This document shows positions 1 through 8,614 of a stretch of DNA of 35,498 bases, piece after piece. The translations under genes were made by a program, and so were the position numbers. Below the pieces are notes generated by a model. That model worked only from the letters and a program-made list of their open reading frames with translations. It was not told the origin of the DNA and made no database searches. Position 1 is the stretch's first letter. Each line of letters starts with the position of its first letter. Origin of the DNA: Desulfotignum sp. (GTDB lineage Bacteria; Desulfobacterota; Desulfobacteria; Desulfobacterales; Desulfobacteraceae); contig JAIPDY010000003.1 in NCBI GenBank assembly GCA_021737445.1, positions 1 through 35,498 of the forward strand, given 5' to 3'.

Positions 1-1382
1 TCTTCTTCGGTTCCCACACACCCGGCTGCCGCCTGCATCAGATACTTGCCGATCTGGACCCCCGAGGCCCCCAGCATTATCAGGGCTGCGGCATTGGCAG
101 CGATATTGCCGTTTTTCCCGATACCGCCCCCGGCAAACAAAGGAATTTCATTTTGTTTGCCGATCTTGATCAGGTTCAGGTAGTTGTCTCTTATGCAGCT
201 GGCAATGGGGTGCCCCATGTGGTCCATGGAAACGGAATAGGCAGCACCCGTGCCCCCGTCTTCACCGTCAATGGCAAGGCCTGATGCATAGTCGTTGCGG
301 GTGAGGTTGTTGAGCACAGCCAAAGAGGTGGAAGATGCGGAAATTTTGGGATATACCGGCACCCGGAAGCCCCAGGCCATGGACATGGACAGAATCATCT
401 TGGCCACGGACTCTTCAATGGAGTACTGGGTCTGGTGGGTGGGGGGACTGGGCAGGCTCACCCCCCGGGGAACACCCCGTATGGCGGCAATAAGCTTATT
501 GACCTTGTGCCACATGAGCAACCCCCCGTCTCCTGGTTTGGCACCCTGTCCGTACTTGATCTCAATGGCGCAGGGGTCTTCTTTCATATGGGGGATGGCA
601 TGGATGATCTCATCCCACCCAAAATAGCCCGAAGCAATCTGGAGGATGACGTATTTTAAAAACCGGGACCGCAAAAGTCTGGGGGGGCATCCCCCTTCAC
701 CGGTACACATGCGCACCGGCATGCCCATCTCCTCGTTCAGATAGGCCACCCCCATCTGAAGGCCCTCCCACATGGTGGGGGACAGGGCACCGAATGACAT
801 GCCGCCGATGATCAAGGGATAAATTTCGCGCACCGGCGGGATCCATCCCTTTTCCCGCAGCCGTTTCATGTTTTCCCTGGGAGAGAGCACCCGCCCCAGC
901 AGGGTCCGCATCTCAAACTCATGGCGCCCGGCATCCAGGGCCGGGTCAGTGAGCATGGAAATCCGTGTAAATTTTATCCGGTCCAGAATGGAGGCTGAGG
1001 CATTGCGCCGTCCGCCCCTGCGCCGGGGAACCCCCTGCTGGTTGATGTGAAATTTCATCCGGTCCAGGCCGGGGTTTTTTACCGGGTGAATGGCATCATT
1101 GGGACACACCAGGGTGCACATGGCACACCCGATACAGGCATTTTCCACTGCGGTCCGCTGCCGGATCCCGTAAAAGGTGTCATAGCTGTTGGTCTGGTCC
1201 GCGTGTTTACGGATGGATGTTTTTATGACCCGCTTTCTGAACACTTCCAGCCCAATGGCTTTTACCGGGCACACCGCTGTACACTGGCCGCACAGGGTGC
1301 ATCTTTCATTGCTGTAACGGATCTGCCAGGGCAGATCGTTCAGGCTTAAAGCGGAAGGTTCAAGGCTTCTGTTTGACGACAT
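1..1382 (-). CDS. Archaeal-type glutamate synthase large domain (FMN-binding) with N-terminal 4Fe-4S ferredoxin motifs; 3' end truncated by window edge
   Basis: Reverse-strand translation from ATG at 1382 gives MSSNRSLEPSALSLNDLPWQIRYSNERCTLCGQCTAVCPVKAIGLEV...ACIGCAMCTLVCPNDAI...MRTLLGRVLSPRENMKRLREKGWIPPVREIYPLIIGGMSFGALSP...EIKYGQGAKPGDGG...LAIDGEDGGTGAA...PLFAGGGIGKNGNIAANAAALIMLGASGVQIGKYLMQAAAGCVG, typical of the GltS FMN domain. Not in the ORF track because it runs off the window. Confidence 0.9.
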   Translation of the reverse strand, partial: MSSNRSLEPSALSLNDLPWQIRYSNERCTLCGQCTAVCPVKAIGLEVFRKRVIKTSIRKHADQTNSYDTFYGIRQRTAVENACIGCAMCTLVCPNDAIHPVKNPGLDRMKFHINQQGVPRRRGGRRNASASILDRIKFTRISMLTDPALDAGRHEFEMRTLLGRVLSPRENMKRLREKGWIPPVREIYPLIIGGMSFGALSPTMWEGLQMGVAYLNEEMGMPVRMCTGEGGCPPRLLRSRFLKYVILQIASGYFGWDEIIHAIPHMKEDPCAIEIKYGQGAKPGDGGLLMWHKVNKLIAAIRGVPRGVSLPSPPTHQTQYSIEESVAKMILSMSMAWGFRVPVYPKISASSTSLAVLNNLTRNDYASGLAIDGEDGGTGAAYSVSMDHMGHPIASCIRDNYLNLIKIGKQNEIPLFAGGGIGKNGNIAANAAALIMLGASGVQIGKYLMQAAAGCVGTEE

Positions 1383-2476
1383 ATATTTACCTCCTGGCGT
1401 TCAGGGCTGACAATGGCAGTGTCTAAATGCATGGGTTGCATATCTTTGGATTTGTCCCTGTCCGGGATGACGGCATCCAGGCCGCATATCTCTGAGGAAA
1501 ATCCGTAAATGCCGGGTTTTCCCCCCACCACCCCGGGCCGCAGTTTTTTGCGGTCCTGGACCATGAACAGTGAATGGTCCGGCAGGGTGCCGATGACACA
1601 GTTGGGACCGTCAATGATCAAAGACCGGCAGGTGCGTTTCAGGTGGGACAAAAACCCGGCATCCGGATGCTGCACAAGATCGCTTTCCTGCAGGGGGGTG
1701 ATCACATGTTTATACCCGTCAATCCCCAGCCCCAGTTCCACAAGAGAATAGTGCAGAATATGGGCGAACACCTCGGAATCGGACTGGTATCCGGTGTAGG
1801 CAGGGATCCCCCGGGAGGTGAGAAAATCTTTGATGGGAATAAACGCGGTATTCTCCCCATTGGTCATGGTACAATACCCTTTGATGAAAAAGGGATGGCA
1901 GGCATACAGGTCAATGGCGTAATTGGTGTTCTGCCGTCCCTGGGCCATGATCACCCGGGCGTTGAGCTCTTTTCTGTCCAGGCCCAGGTACTGGGCCAGC
2001 TGCAAAGGGTCTCCGATTTCCTTGATCATGATGGTATCCGGCCAGAAGGAAAATACCATCATGTCTTTTTTCTCTTCTCCCATTTCGCGGATTTTCAAAC
2101 GGATATCAGACAGCCTGTCAGCCAGCGTTTCTCTGGTGAGATTCTCCCAGTCTTCAGGGAGTTCATAGGCACGGATCAGGTACAGATCCCTTCTGGGAAT
2201 CCCTTCCACCGGAATTTTGGGAACCTTTAACGAAATTTTATACTTGGTGAGAAATCCCATATCCATCATGAAAAGATCCAGACGGCGGATGCCCTCCTCA
2301 CTGAAAATACCCGACAGGATAGGGGCGTCTTTCATTTCCTCAAAAGGGCCGCCCAGATCCTGGAGCAAAAGGCCCATACCTGATCCGTCATGGCCTTCTT
2401 TCATGACATCCAAAGCCTTGATTGCCAGCATGGGTGATACCGGATCCTTGCTGGTAAGTGCAAACAAACGACACAT
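1346..2476 (-). CDS. Class II glutamine amidotransferase domain protein (glutamate synthase GATase subunit, GltB1-like)
   Basis: ORF 1346..2611; the likely start is MCRLFALTSKDPVSPMLAIKALDVMKEGHDGSGMG, which places Cys2 as the N-terminal nucleophile. Adjacent to the glutamate synthase domain gene on the same strand. Confidence 0.85.
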   Translation of the reverse strand: MCRLFALTSKDPVSPMLAIKALDVMKEGHDGSGMGLLLQDLGGPFEEMKDAPILSGIFSEEGIRRLDLFMMDMGFLTKYKISLKVPKIPVEGIPRRDLYLIRAYELPEDWENLTRETLADRLSDIRLKIREMGEEKKDMMVFSFWPDTIMIKEIGDPLQLAQYLGLDRKELNARVIMAQGRQNTNYAIDLYACHPFFIKGYCTMTNGENTAFIPIKDFLTSRGIPAYTGYQSDSEVFAHILHYSLVELGLGIDGYKHVITPLQESDLVQHPDAGFLSHLKRTCRSLIIDGPNCVIGTLPDHSLFMVQDRKKLRPGVVGGKPGIYGFSSEICGLDAVIPDRDKSKDMQPMHLDTAIVSPERQEVNICRQTEALNLPL

Positions 2477-2756
2477 GCTCAACTCTCCTTCATCTAAAAA
2501 TATTGCAGCGGTCAACCCATGGGATGCAATCATGTAACCGCGAATTTTGGAGAAAGGGGATACACCGATTTCCAAAATTTTTAATCTAAAGACATTCCCG
2601 GACCATGTCAATCATTTTATTTGTTTTTCAGGGAGTTACACAGGCAGATCACAGGGAAACGGCACCAGTACATGCCCCATATCCCTCTTAAAAATTAAGG
2701 GGTTATAAAAAAATGAAGGGTTTTCGAAAAAGACAGAAAAACAGAACAAACACCAC

Positions 2757-2797
2757 AAAAAAAGCCAAGGTTCCGGATATTATTTCGGAACCTTGGC
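2757..2797 (-). terminator. Rho-independent terminator downstream of the YkgJ-like gene
   Basis: Perfect 12-bp inverted repeat GCCAAGGTTCCG (2764-2775) / CGGAACCTTGGC (2786-2797) with a 10-nt loop. On the minus strand it is followed by seven T (A7 at 2757-2763 on +). Confidence 0.85.
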
Positions 2798-2816
2798 AGA
2801 AACAAAAATTTTATTT

Positions 2817-3152
2817 TTAATACCGGGAAAAGGCCTGAAGCCCGTAAATTCCCCTGGCCTGGTCGCACAGGGGATTGGACCTGCCGTTCTCCCAGGAGCG
2901 CTGGAAATTCCGGCATATGGCCGGCCGGTCGTCATATATCGTACATGCAACCCGGGTACCCACCACCCCTTTGAGGGCAGCGCATCTGGAGAGTGATGTC
3001 TGGGTTCCCTTCATGAGCTGCTGGTGGTTTTTGTCAAAACAGGTCAGGGCCGGCGGCAGGCCGGGGCCTACTAGATCGGCCTGCTGCACCGCTACCGGGA
3101 AAAAAGCACAGCAGGCCCCGCACCCCATGCAGGGGCTGGGCCTTGCTGACAA
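2817..3152 (-). CDS. YkgJ-family cysteine cluster protein
   Basis: CMGCGACCAFFPV...RCAALKGVVGTRVACTIYDDRPAICRNFQ...NPLCDQARGIYGL matches the Cys-cluster pattern of the YkgJ/CxxCxxCC family. TTG start as tracked. Confidence 0.8.
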   Translation of the reverse strand: MSARPSPCMGCGACCAFFPVAVQQADLVGPGLPPALTCFDKNHQQLMKGTQTSLSRCAALKGVVGTRVACTIYDDRPAICRNFQRSWENGRSNPLCDQARGIYGLQAFSRY

Positions 3153-3194
3153 TGGTTTAATTTTGACAGGTATGTGCCCAAGATGACAAGGGAC

Positions 3195-3533
3195 TCATAC
3201 AGCCTGATCGGTTTTCATTGCCTGATAATAATCATTCACCTGCATTTCCCTGGATTCTTTATTGTACCAGCCGTCAAACAGAACAAGATTTTTGTGTTCA
3301 TCCAGAAAAGAATAATCTTTTACCGTTACCCCCTGCATGGCAGCCATGGCAGGGTCAAAAATACGAAAATCAGACACCCCGTCCTTTGGCAGATTCATCA
3401 CCACCTTGAGCTGCCAGACCCAGTCCGGGTCATATTCCAGATTCACCACCAGGTATTTTCCCAGATCTGATGACAATTCTTTGGGCTTGGGCAATGTTGC
3501 AGGGCCTGACTTTTTCCAGAATTTCCAGTTCAT
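3195..3533 (-). CDS. Hypothetical protein
   Basis: ORF 3195..3593; likely internal start at 3533 (MNWKFWKKSGPATLPKPKELSSDLGKYLVVNLEYDPDWVWQLKVV) preceded by AGAGGTGAAA. No family recognised. Confidence 0.6.
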   Translation of the reverse strand: MNWKFWKKSGPATLPKPKELSSDLGKYLVVNLEYDPDWVWQLKVVMNLPKDGVSDFRIFDPAMAAMQGVTVKDYSFLDEHKNLVLFDGWYNKESREMQVNDYYQAMKTDQAV

Positions 3534-3752
3534 TTTCACCTCTTTGTGGTATGGGTTGTGCCTGGAACCTGTTATGAGCACAAACCATACCAAAAGAGAA
3601 AAAAATACTGTTTCACTGGTCTGCGGCTGTCATCACTGCCGTGGCCGGCCTTATCCAATCACAGACAACAGGATGTCTTATGTCTTTTTTTAAAAAAAAT
3701 CGGAACAGGCATTTCTCATAAATCTCAGAAACCATATTGGCACACAGGGTGT

Positions 3753-4019
3753 TCAGGTCAGACCGATCTTATCAAAGAAATGCCGGCGTTTCATGCGGAA
3801 CAGGGCTTTATCTTCCCGAACCAGGTAAAACACCTTTGTACCGGTATCGTCGTTACAAACATAGACACCTGTATAGTCGTTCTGATCCGAAATGTCACCG
3901 ACACGCTCCACATCATCATTGAATCTGCGGCACACGGCTGCCCAATCTTCGATCTTGGCATTTTTGGCTATAAAAAATTTTTGTGATGCGTCATCATAAT
4001 CCGCCTGGATGCATTTCAT
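3753..4019 (-). CDS. Hypothetical protein (88 aa)
   Basis: ORF with ATG and upstream GGAGGTGAACC; MKCIQADYDDASQKFFIAKNAKIEDWAAVCRRFNDD... Confidence 0.6.
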   Translation of the reverse strand: MKCIQADYDDASQKFFIAKNAKIEDWAAVCRRFNDDVERVGDISDQNDYTGVYVCNDDTGTKVFYLVREDKALFRMKRRHFFDKIGLT

Positions 4020-4041
4020 GGTTCACCTCCGGTTTTTGGGA

Positions 4042-5652
4042 TCATGCCAAAAAATTGTATCTTATTTTCCGGCCAAAAGGAATGTTTAATTTTTTCATCC
4101 GCTTGCGCAGCGTGGACGGATGCATCCCCAATATTTTTGCTGCGCCTTTTTCTCCCTCCACCCGGCCGTTACAATATTCCATGGTTCTTTGAATATGGGC
4201 GGCCGTGACCTCGTCCATGGACTGAATTTTTTTATCCGGCGAAAATCTGCTGAACTGTCCCTGATTTTTTTGTTCCAATGCCAAACCGATTTCCGAAAAG
4301 TCAAGAATGCCGGAACGGTCCAGAATCATGGACCGTTCCACCGCATTTTCCAGTTCACGGATATTGCCCGGCCAGTGATAGGCCAGCAGCCGGTCCATGA
4401 CTGCTCCGGAAACAGCAGGTATCCTGGGGCGCTTCATCTCTTTGGCTTTTTTCACAATAAAATACCGTACCAGATCCGGGATATCGGTTTTGCGATCCCG
4501 CAGGGGCGGAATCTCAATGGGAAACACCTGTAACCGGAAAAAAAGATCCGGCCGGAACCGCCTTTGTGCCATCATCTTTTCCAGGTTCCGGTGGGTGGCG
4601 GCAATGACCCGGATATTCACCTTGATGGTTTCACTGCCCCCCACCCGGTCAATCTCCTTTTCCTGGAGCACCCGCAAAAGCCGGATCTGGGCCTCGGCAG
4701 GCAGTTCCCCGATTTCATCCAGAAACAGGGTACCGCCCTGGGCACGCTCAATACGGCCCCGTTTGCCGGAAACCGCACCGGTGAACGCCCCCTTTTCATA
4801 CCCGAACAGCTCACTGTCCAGAAGAGAGGCAGGGATGGCCCCGCAGTTGACCCGGATAAAGGGTCCCTCTCTGCGCAAAGACAGGTTATGGATGGCATTG
4901 GCAACCACTTCCTTGCCGGTGCCGGTTTCTCCCAAAAGCAGCACCGGACTTTCCAAGGGTGCCACCTGGTGCACCATCTCCATGACCTGCCTGAGCCCCT
5001 GACCGGCTCCCACCACTTTTTCCCCGGTCATCTGGTGCAGTTCATCCTGAAAATACCGGTTGTCATCGGCCAGAAGTTCTTTAAGATTTTTCAGTTCCCT
5101 GAACCGCAGGCTGTTGGTGAGGGCAATGGCACACGGCTTGGACAAAAGACCGAGCAGGCGGACCTGGGCCGGGGTAAATTTGCTCTGCCCGTCATTGAAC
5201 ACGCTGAAAATACCCAGCATGGTTTTTTCCAGAACCAGGTCCATGACCACGGCAGACAGGTCCCAGGCCCTGAGCCGGTCCGCCACCGGCCCGGTCACCG
5301 GGTCATCCCCCAGCCGGTCAATGACGCGTATTCTTTCCAGGCGGTGATGTGCCACCTGCCGGCGGCCTTTTTGGGACAAAGGGATGCGGGTGGATACGGC
5401 CCTGCCGGAGCGGGGGGTGGCATGGGCCACCATCTCCACCACACCGGTATCCGGGTGATATACCTGAAACCCCATCTGGCCGGCGGGCATGAACCGTCTT
5501 ACATAAAGCAGACACTGGTGAAGGGCACGCTCAAGATCCAGGCTGGAACACAGCTTTAAGGTGGCTTCCCTGAAAAAATTTTTTTCATCCACCGGGGATA
5601 CCATACTATCTGTCTGGCTGGACCCTGTCTGAACCATGTTTTTTTCCTTCAA
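4042..5652 (-). CDS. Sigma-54-dependent transcriptional activator with N-terminal GAF domain and C-terminal Fis-type HTH
   Basis: Walker A GETGTGKE; GAFTGA loop (GYEKGAFTGAVSGKRGRIERAQGGTLFLDEIGELP); HWPGNIRELENAVERS; C-terminal HTH GAAKILGMHPSTLRKRMKKL. Confidence 0.95.
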   Translation of the reverse strand: MKEKNMVQTGSSQTDSMVSPVDEKNFFREATLKLCSSLDLERALHQCLLYVRRFMPAGQMGFQVYHPDTGVVEMVAHATPRSGRAVSTRIPLSQKGRRQVAHHRLERIRVIDRLGDDPVTGPVADRLRAWDLSAVVMDLVLEKTMLGIFSVFNDGQSKFTPAQVRLLGLLSKPCAIALTNSLRFRELKNLKELLADDNRYFQDELHQMTGEKVVGAGQGLRQVMEMVHQVAPLESPVLLLGETGTGKEVVANAIHNLSLRREGPFIRVNCGAIPASLLDSELFGYEKGAFTGAVSGKRGRIERAQGGTLFLDEIGELPAEAQIRLLRVLQEKEIDRVGGSETIKVNIRVIAATHRNLEKMMAQRRFRPDLFFRLQVFPIEIPPLRDRKTDIPDLVRYFIVKKAKEMKRPRIPAVSGAVMDRLLAYHWPGNIRELENAVERSMILDRSGILDFSEIGLALEQKNQGQFSRFSPDKKIQSMDEVTAAHIQRTMEYCNGRVEGEKGAAKILGMHPSTLRKRMKKLNIPFGRKIRYNFLA

Positions 5653-5817
5653 TGTTTCTGCATGGGATGCAATCGCCGGAACATTTTTCTATCCTATCTG
5701 ACAGTTTAATACAAAACTTTATAATAGAACAGTTTTTTCTTTTCTATGAAACAGAAAACCGCATCCCCTTTAAACCTGAAAAACATAACTGCTTGAAATA
5801 AAAGTCTTTTTATACCA

Positions 5818-5831
5818 GGCATGATTCCTGC
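5818..5831 (+). promoter_or_regulatory. Putative sigma-54 -24/-12 promoter upstream of the 3-hydroxyacyl-CoA dehydrogenase operon
   Basis: CAGGCATGATTCCTGCTAT: GG (5818-5819), 10-nt gap, GC (5830-5831); about 70 nt upstream of the ATG at 5900 and next to a divergent sigma-54 activator gene. Confidence 0.55.
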
Positions 5832-5899
5832 TATGCTGTTATCCTGACTGCAGCAAACACACCAACCAGTAACAGATGTAACAAAAAAAGGAGCCATCA

Positions 5900-6757
5900 A
5901 TGGAGATGAAAAAAATATGTGTGCTCGGGGCCGGCATCATGGGTGCGGGCATTGCCCAGGTGTCTGCCCGGGCCGGTTTCCAGGTCTGTATCCGGGACAT
6001 GGAAGACCGGTTTGTGGAAAACGGCCTGTCCACCATCAAAGCCAATCTGGACCGGGCCGTGAACAAAGGAAAACTTGACAAAGACGAGGCAGCAGCTGTT
6101 TTTGGCCGGATCACCGGCACCACCGACCTGACCCTGGCTGCAGCAGAGGCAGACCTGGTGATCGAAGCCATCATCGAGGTGATGGAGATCAAAAAACAGG
6201 TGTTCCAGGACCTGGACCAGATCTGTAAGAAAGACACCCTGGTGGCCACCAACACCTCCGGTCTTTCCATCACGGAAATGGCATCCGTAACCCAGCGGCC
6301 GGAAAGGGTCATCGGTATGCATTTTTTCAACCCGGTGCCGGTGATGAAACTGGTGGAACTGATCCGGGGGTTCACCACATCTGATGACACCCTGAACATG
6401 GCCTGGGAATTTGTGGAAAAAATCGGCAAAACCCCCATTGAGGTAAAAGAGGCCCCGGGATTTGCCGTAAACCGGATACTGTGTCCCATGATCAATGAGG
6501 CTGTCTTTGTTCTGGCAGAAGGGGTTGCCTCGGCCGAAGACATTGACAAATCCATGATGCTGGGGGCCAACCACCCCATAGGTCCCCTGGCCCTGGCCGA
6601 CATGGTGGGCCTGGACACCATTTTGTTTGTGCTGGAGGGATTTCACCGGGAAATCGGTGAAGACAAATACCGGCCGGCGCCGCTGTTGCGGAAAATGGTG
6701 CGGGCCGGGTACCTGGGCCGCAAAAGCGGCAAGGGATTTTACGACTATACCAAATAA
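5900..6757 (+). CDS. 3-hydroxyacyl-CoA (3-hydroxybutyryl-CoA) dehydrogenase
   Basis: N-terminal [20 protein letters not shown] Rossmann motif; [39 protein letters not shown]-terminal [18 protein letters not shown]. Confidence 0.95.
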   Translation: MEMKKICVLGAGIMGAGIAQVSARAGFQVCIRDMEDRFVENGLSTIKANLDRAVNKGKLDKDEAAAVFGRITGTTDLTLAAAEADLVIEAIIEVMEIKKQVFQDLDQICKKDTLVATNTSGLSITEMASVTQRPERVIGMHFFNPVPVMKLVELIRGFTTSDDTLNMAWEFVEKIGKTPIEVKEAPGFAVNRILCPMINEAVFVLAEGVASAEDIDKSMMLGANHPIGPLALADMVGLDTILFVLEGFHREIGEDKYRPAPLLRKMVRAGYLGRKSGKGFYDYTK

Positions 6758-6771
6758 ACAAAGGAATATAT

Positions 6772-8577
6772 ATGGCACAGACGGTTGCAGACCGCCGGGA
6801 TGTGGATTTTGTCCTCCACGAACAGCTCCATGTGGAGCAGTTGGGCCGGCATGATAAATTCAGGGAATTCAATAAAAAGACCGTTGATCTGATCGTATCG
6901 GAAGCACGGAACCTGGCACTCAAGGAACTGCTGCCTTGTCAGCGGGAAGCAGATGAAGAAGGCTGCACCTTTGACAGTGGCAGGGTAATGGTGCCCAAAG
7001 TGTTCCACCGGGCCTATGACCTGTTCAAAAAGGGCGAATGGATCGCCATGTGCGATGATCCGCAATGGGGCGGGCAGGGCATGCCTTCCACCGTGGCCCT
7101 GGCTGCCAACAATTTTTTTAACGGTGCCAATTTTCCTTTCATGCTCCACAATATACTGATCCACGGGGCAGGCAAGCTGGTGGAGCGGTTCGGCACCGAC
7201 AAGCAGAAAATGCTGTATTTGAAAAACATGTACACCGGCAAATGGGGGGGATCCATGCTGCTCACCGAACCGGAAGCCGGATCTGATGTGGGGGCCCTGA
7301 CGACCCGGGCGGTGAAAAATGATGACGGCACATACAGCATTTCCGGCAGCAAGATCTTCATATCCTCCGGAGAAAACGATCTGGTGGAAAACATCATCCA
7401 CCCGGTGCTGGCCAGAATAGAAGGAGCCCCTGCAGGCACAGCCGGGATCTCTTTGTTTCTGGTGCCCAAATACTGGGTGAACGATGACGGCAGCACAGGA
7501 GATTTCAATGACGTGGTGTGCACCGGCATTGAAGAAAAAATGGGCATTCACGGCAGCCCCACCTGTTCCATGACGCTGGGGGGAAAAGGTGCGTGCAGGG
7601 GCACCCTGCTGGGGACTGAAAACAAGGGCATGCGGGCCATGTTCGTGATGATGAATGAAGCCCGGCTGCATGTGGGCATGCAGGGATTTGCCTGTGCCGG
7701 GGCCTCTTATCTCAATGCTTTGAACCATGCCAAAACGCGCATCCAGGGAGCAGCCCTGACAGCGCCCAAAGGCTCATCCGGGGTTCCCATCATCCAGCAC
7801 CCGGACATCCGGCGCATCCTGCTCACCATGAAAACCGTTTCAGAAGGGATGCGCAGCCTGCTGTTTTATACGGGATTTCTGGAAGACATGGTGGCGGTCA
7901 GCAAAAGTGAGGCTGAAAAGGCCGGGTACCAGGGGCTCATTGATGTGCTCATCCCGGTGGCCAAAGGCTATATCACAGACCGGGCCTTTGACATGTGCTC
8001 CATGGGGGTACAGGTGTTCGGCGGATACGGCTTCACCAAAGAGTATCCCCAGGAACAGCTGCTGCGGGACTGCAAGATCACCCAGATTTATGAAGGCACC
8101 AACGGCATCCAGGCCATGGATCTTCTGGGCAGAAAGATAGGTCTCAACCATGGCCAGGCTTTCATGGACCTTGTGGCTGAGGTGCAAAAGACCATTGCCG
8201 CGGCAAAAAAAGATGCCGGCCTGGTCTCTGTGGCAAATATTTTAGAAACCACCCTCACCCATTTGAAGGAAACCGCAGGAAAACTTGGCGCAGACCTGGG
8301 GTCTGAAAATATCCTCACCGCGTTTGCCCATGCCCATCCGTTTCTGGATGTTACCGGCGACACACTCATGGGCTGGATGCTGCTCTGGCGGGCAGTGACA
8401 GCGGCCCAAAAGCTGGCGGAAAACCCCAAAAAAAAGGATCTGGCGTTTTACCAGGGCCAGGTCACCGGGGCCCGGTTTTTCATCAACACCATGCTGCCGG
8501 TGGCCCAGGCCAAGATAGCGGTGATCCAGAACAGTGACACCAGCGCCCTGGACATGAACGAAGCATCCTTTGGGTGA
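6772..8577 (+). CDS. Acyl-CoA dehydrogenase (large, ~600 aa type with C-terminal extension)
   Basis: WGGSMLLTEPEAGSDVGALTTRAV...; MGVQVFGGYGFTKEYPQEQLLRDCKITQIYEGTNGIQAMDLLGRKI. Confidence 0.95.
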   Translation: MAQTVADRRDVDFVLHEQLHVEQLGRHDKFREFNKKTVDLIVSEARNLALKELLPCQREADEEGCTFDSGRVMVPKVFHRAYDLFKKGEWIAMCDDPQWGGQGMPSTVALAANNFFNGANFPFMLHNILIHGAGKLVERFGTDKQKMLYLKNMYTGKWGGSMLLTEPEAGSDVGALTTRAVKNDDGTYSISGSKIFISSGENDLVENIIHPVLARIEGAPAGTAGISLFLVPKYWVNDDGSTGDFNDVVCTGIEEKMGIHGSPTCSMTLGGKGACRGTLLGTENKGMRAMFVMMNEARLHVGMQGFACAGASYLNALNHAKTRIQGAALTAPKGSSGVPIIQHPDIRRILLTMKTVSEGMRSLLFYTGFLEDMVAVSKSEAEKAGYQGLIDVLIPVAKGYITDRAFDMCSMGVQVFGGYGFTKEYPQEQLLRDCKITQIYEGTNGIQAMDLLGRKIGLNHGQAFMDLVAEVQKTIAAAKKDAGLVSVANILETTLTHLKETAGKLGADLGSENILTAFAHAHPFLDVTGDTLMGWMLLWRAVTAAQKLAENPKKKDLAFYQGQVTGARFFINTMLPVAQAKIAVIQNSDTSALDMNEASFG

Positions 8578-8614
8578 TGTAAATCCATTATAACTATTTC
8601 AAGGAAACACAACC

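Noticed and set aside
4564-5559. 331-aa + strand ORF opposite the sigma-54 activator
   Set aside because: Antisense to a gene with clear domain motifs; translation is low-complexity His/Gln/Gly-rich without family features, typical of GC-rich shadow ORFs.
5839-7728. Long minus-strand ORFs (260, 293, 327 aa) opposite the 3-hydroxyacyl-CoA and acyl-CoA dehydrogenase genes
   Set aside because: Antisense shadow ORFs; the + strand proteins have unambiguous motifs.
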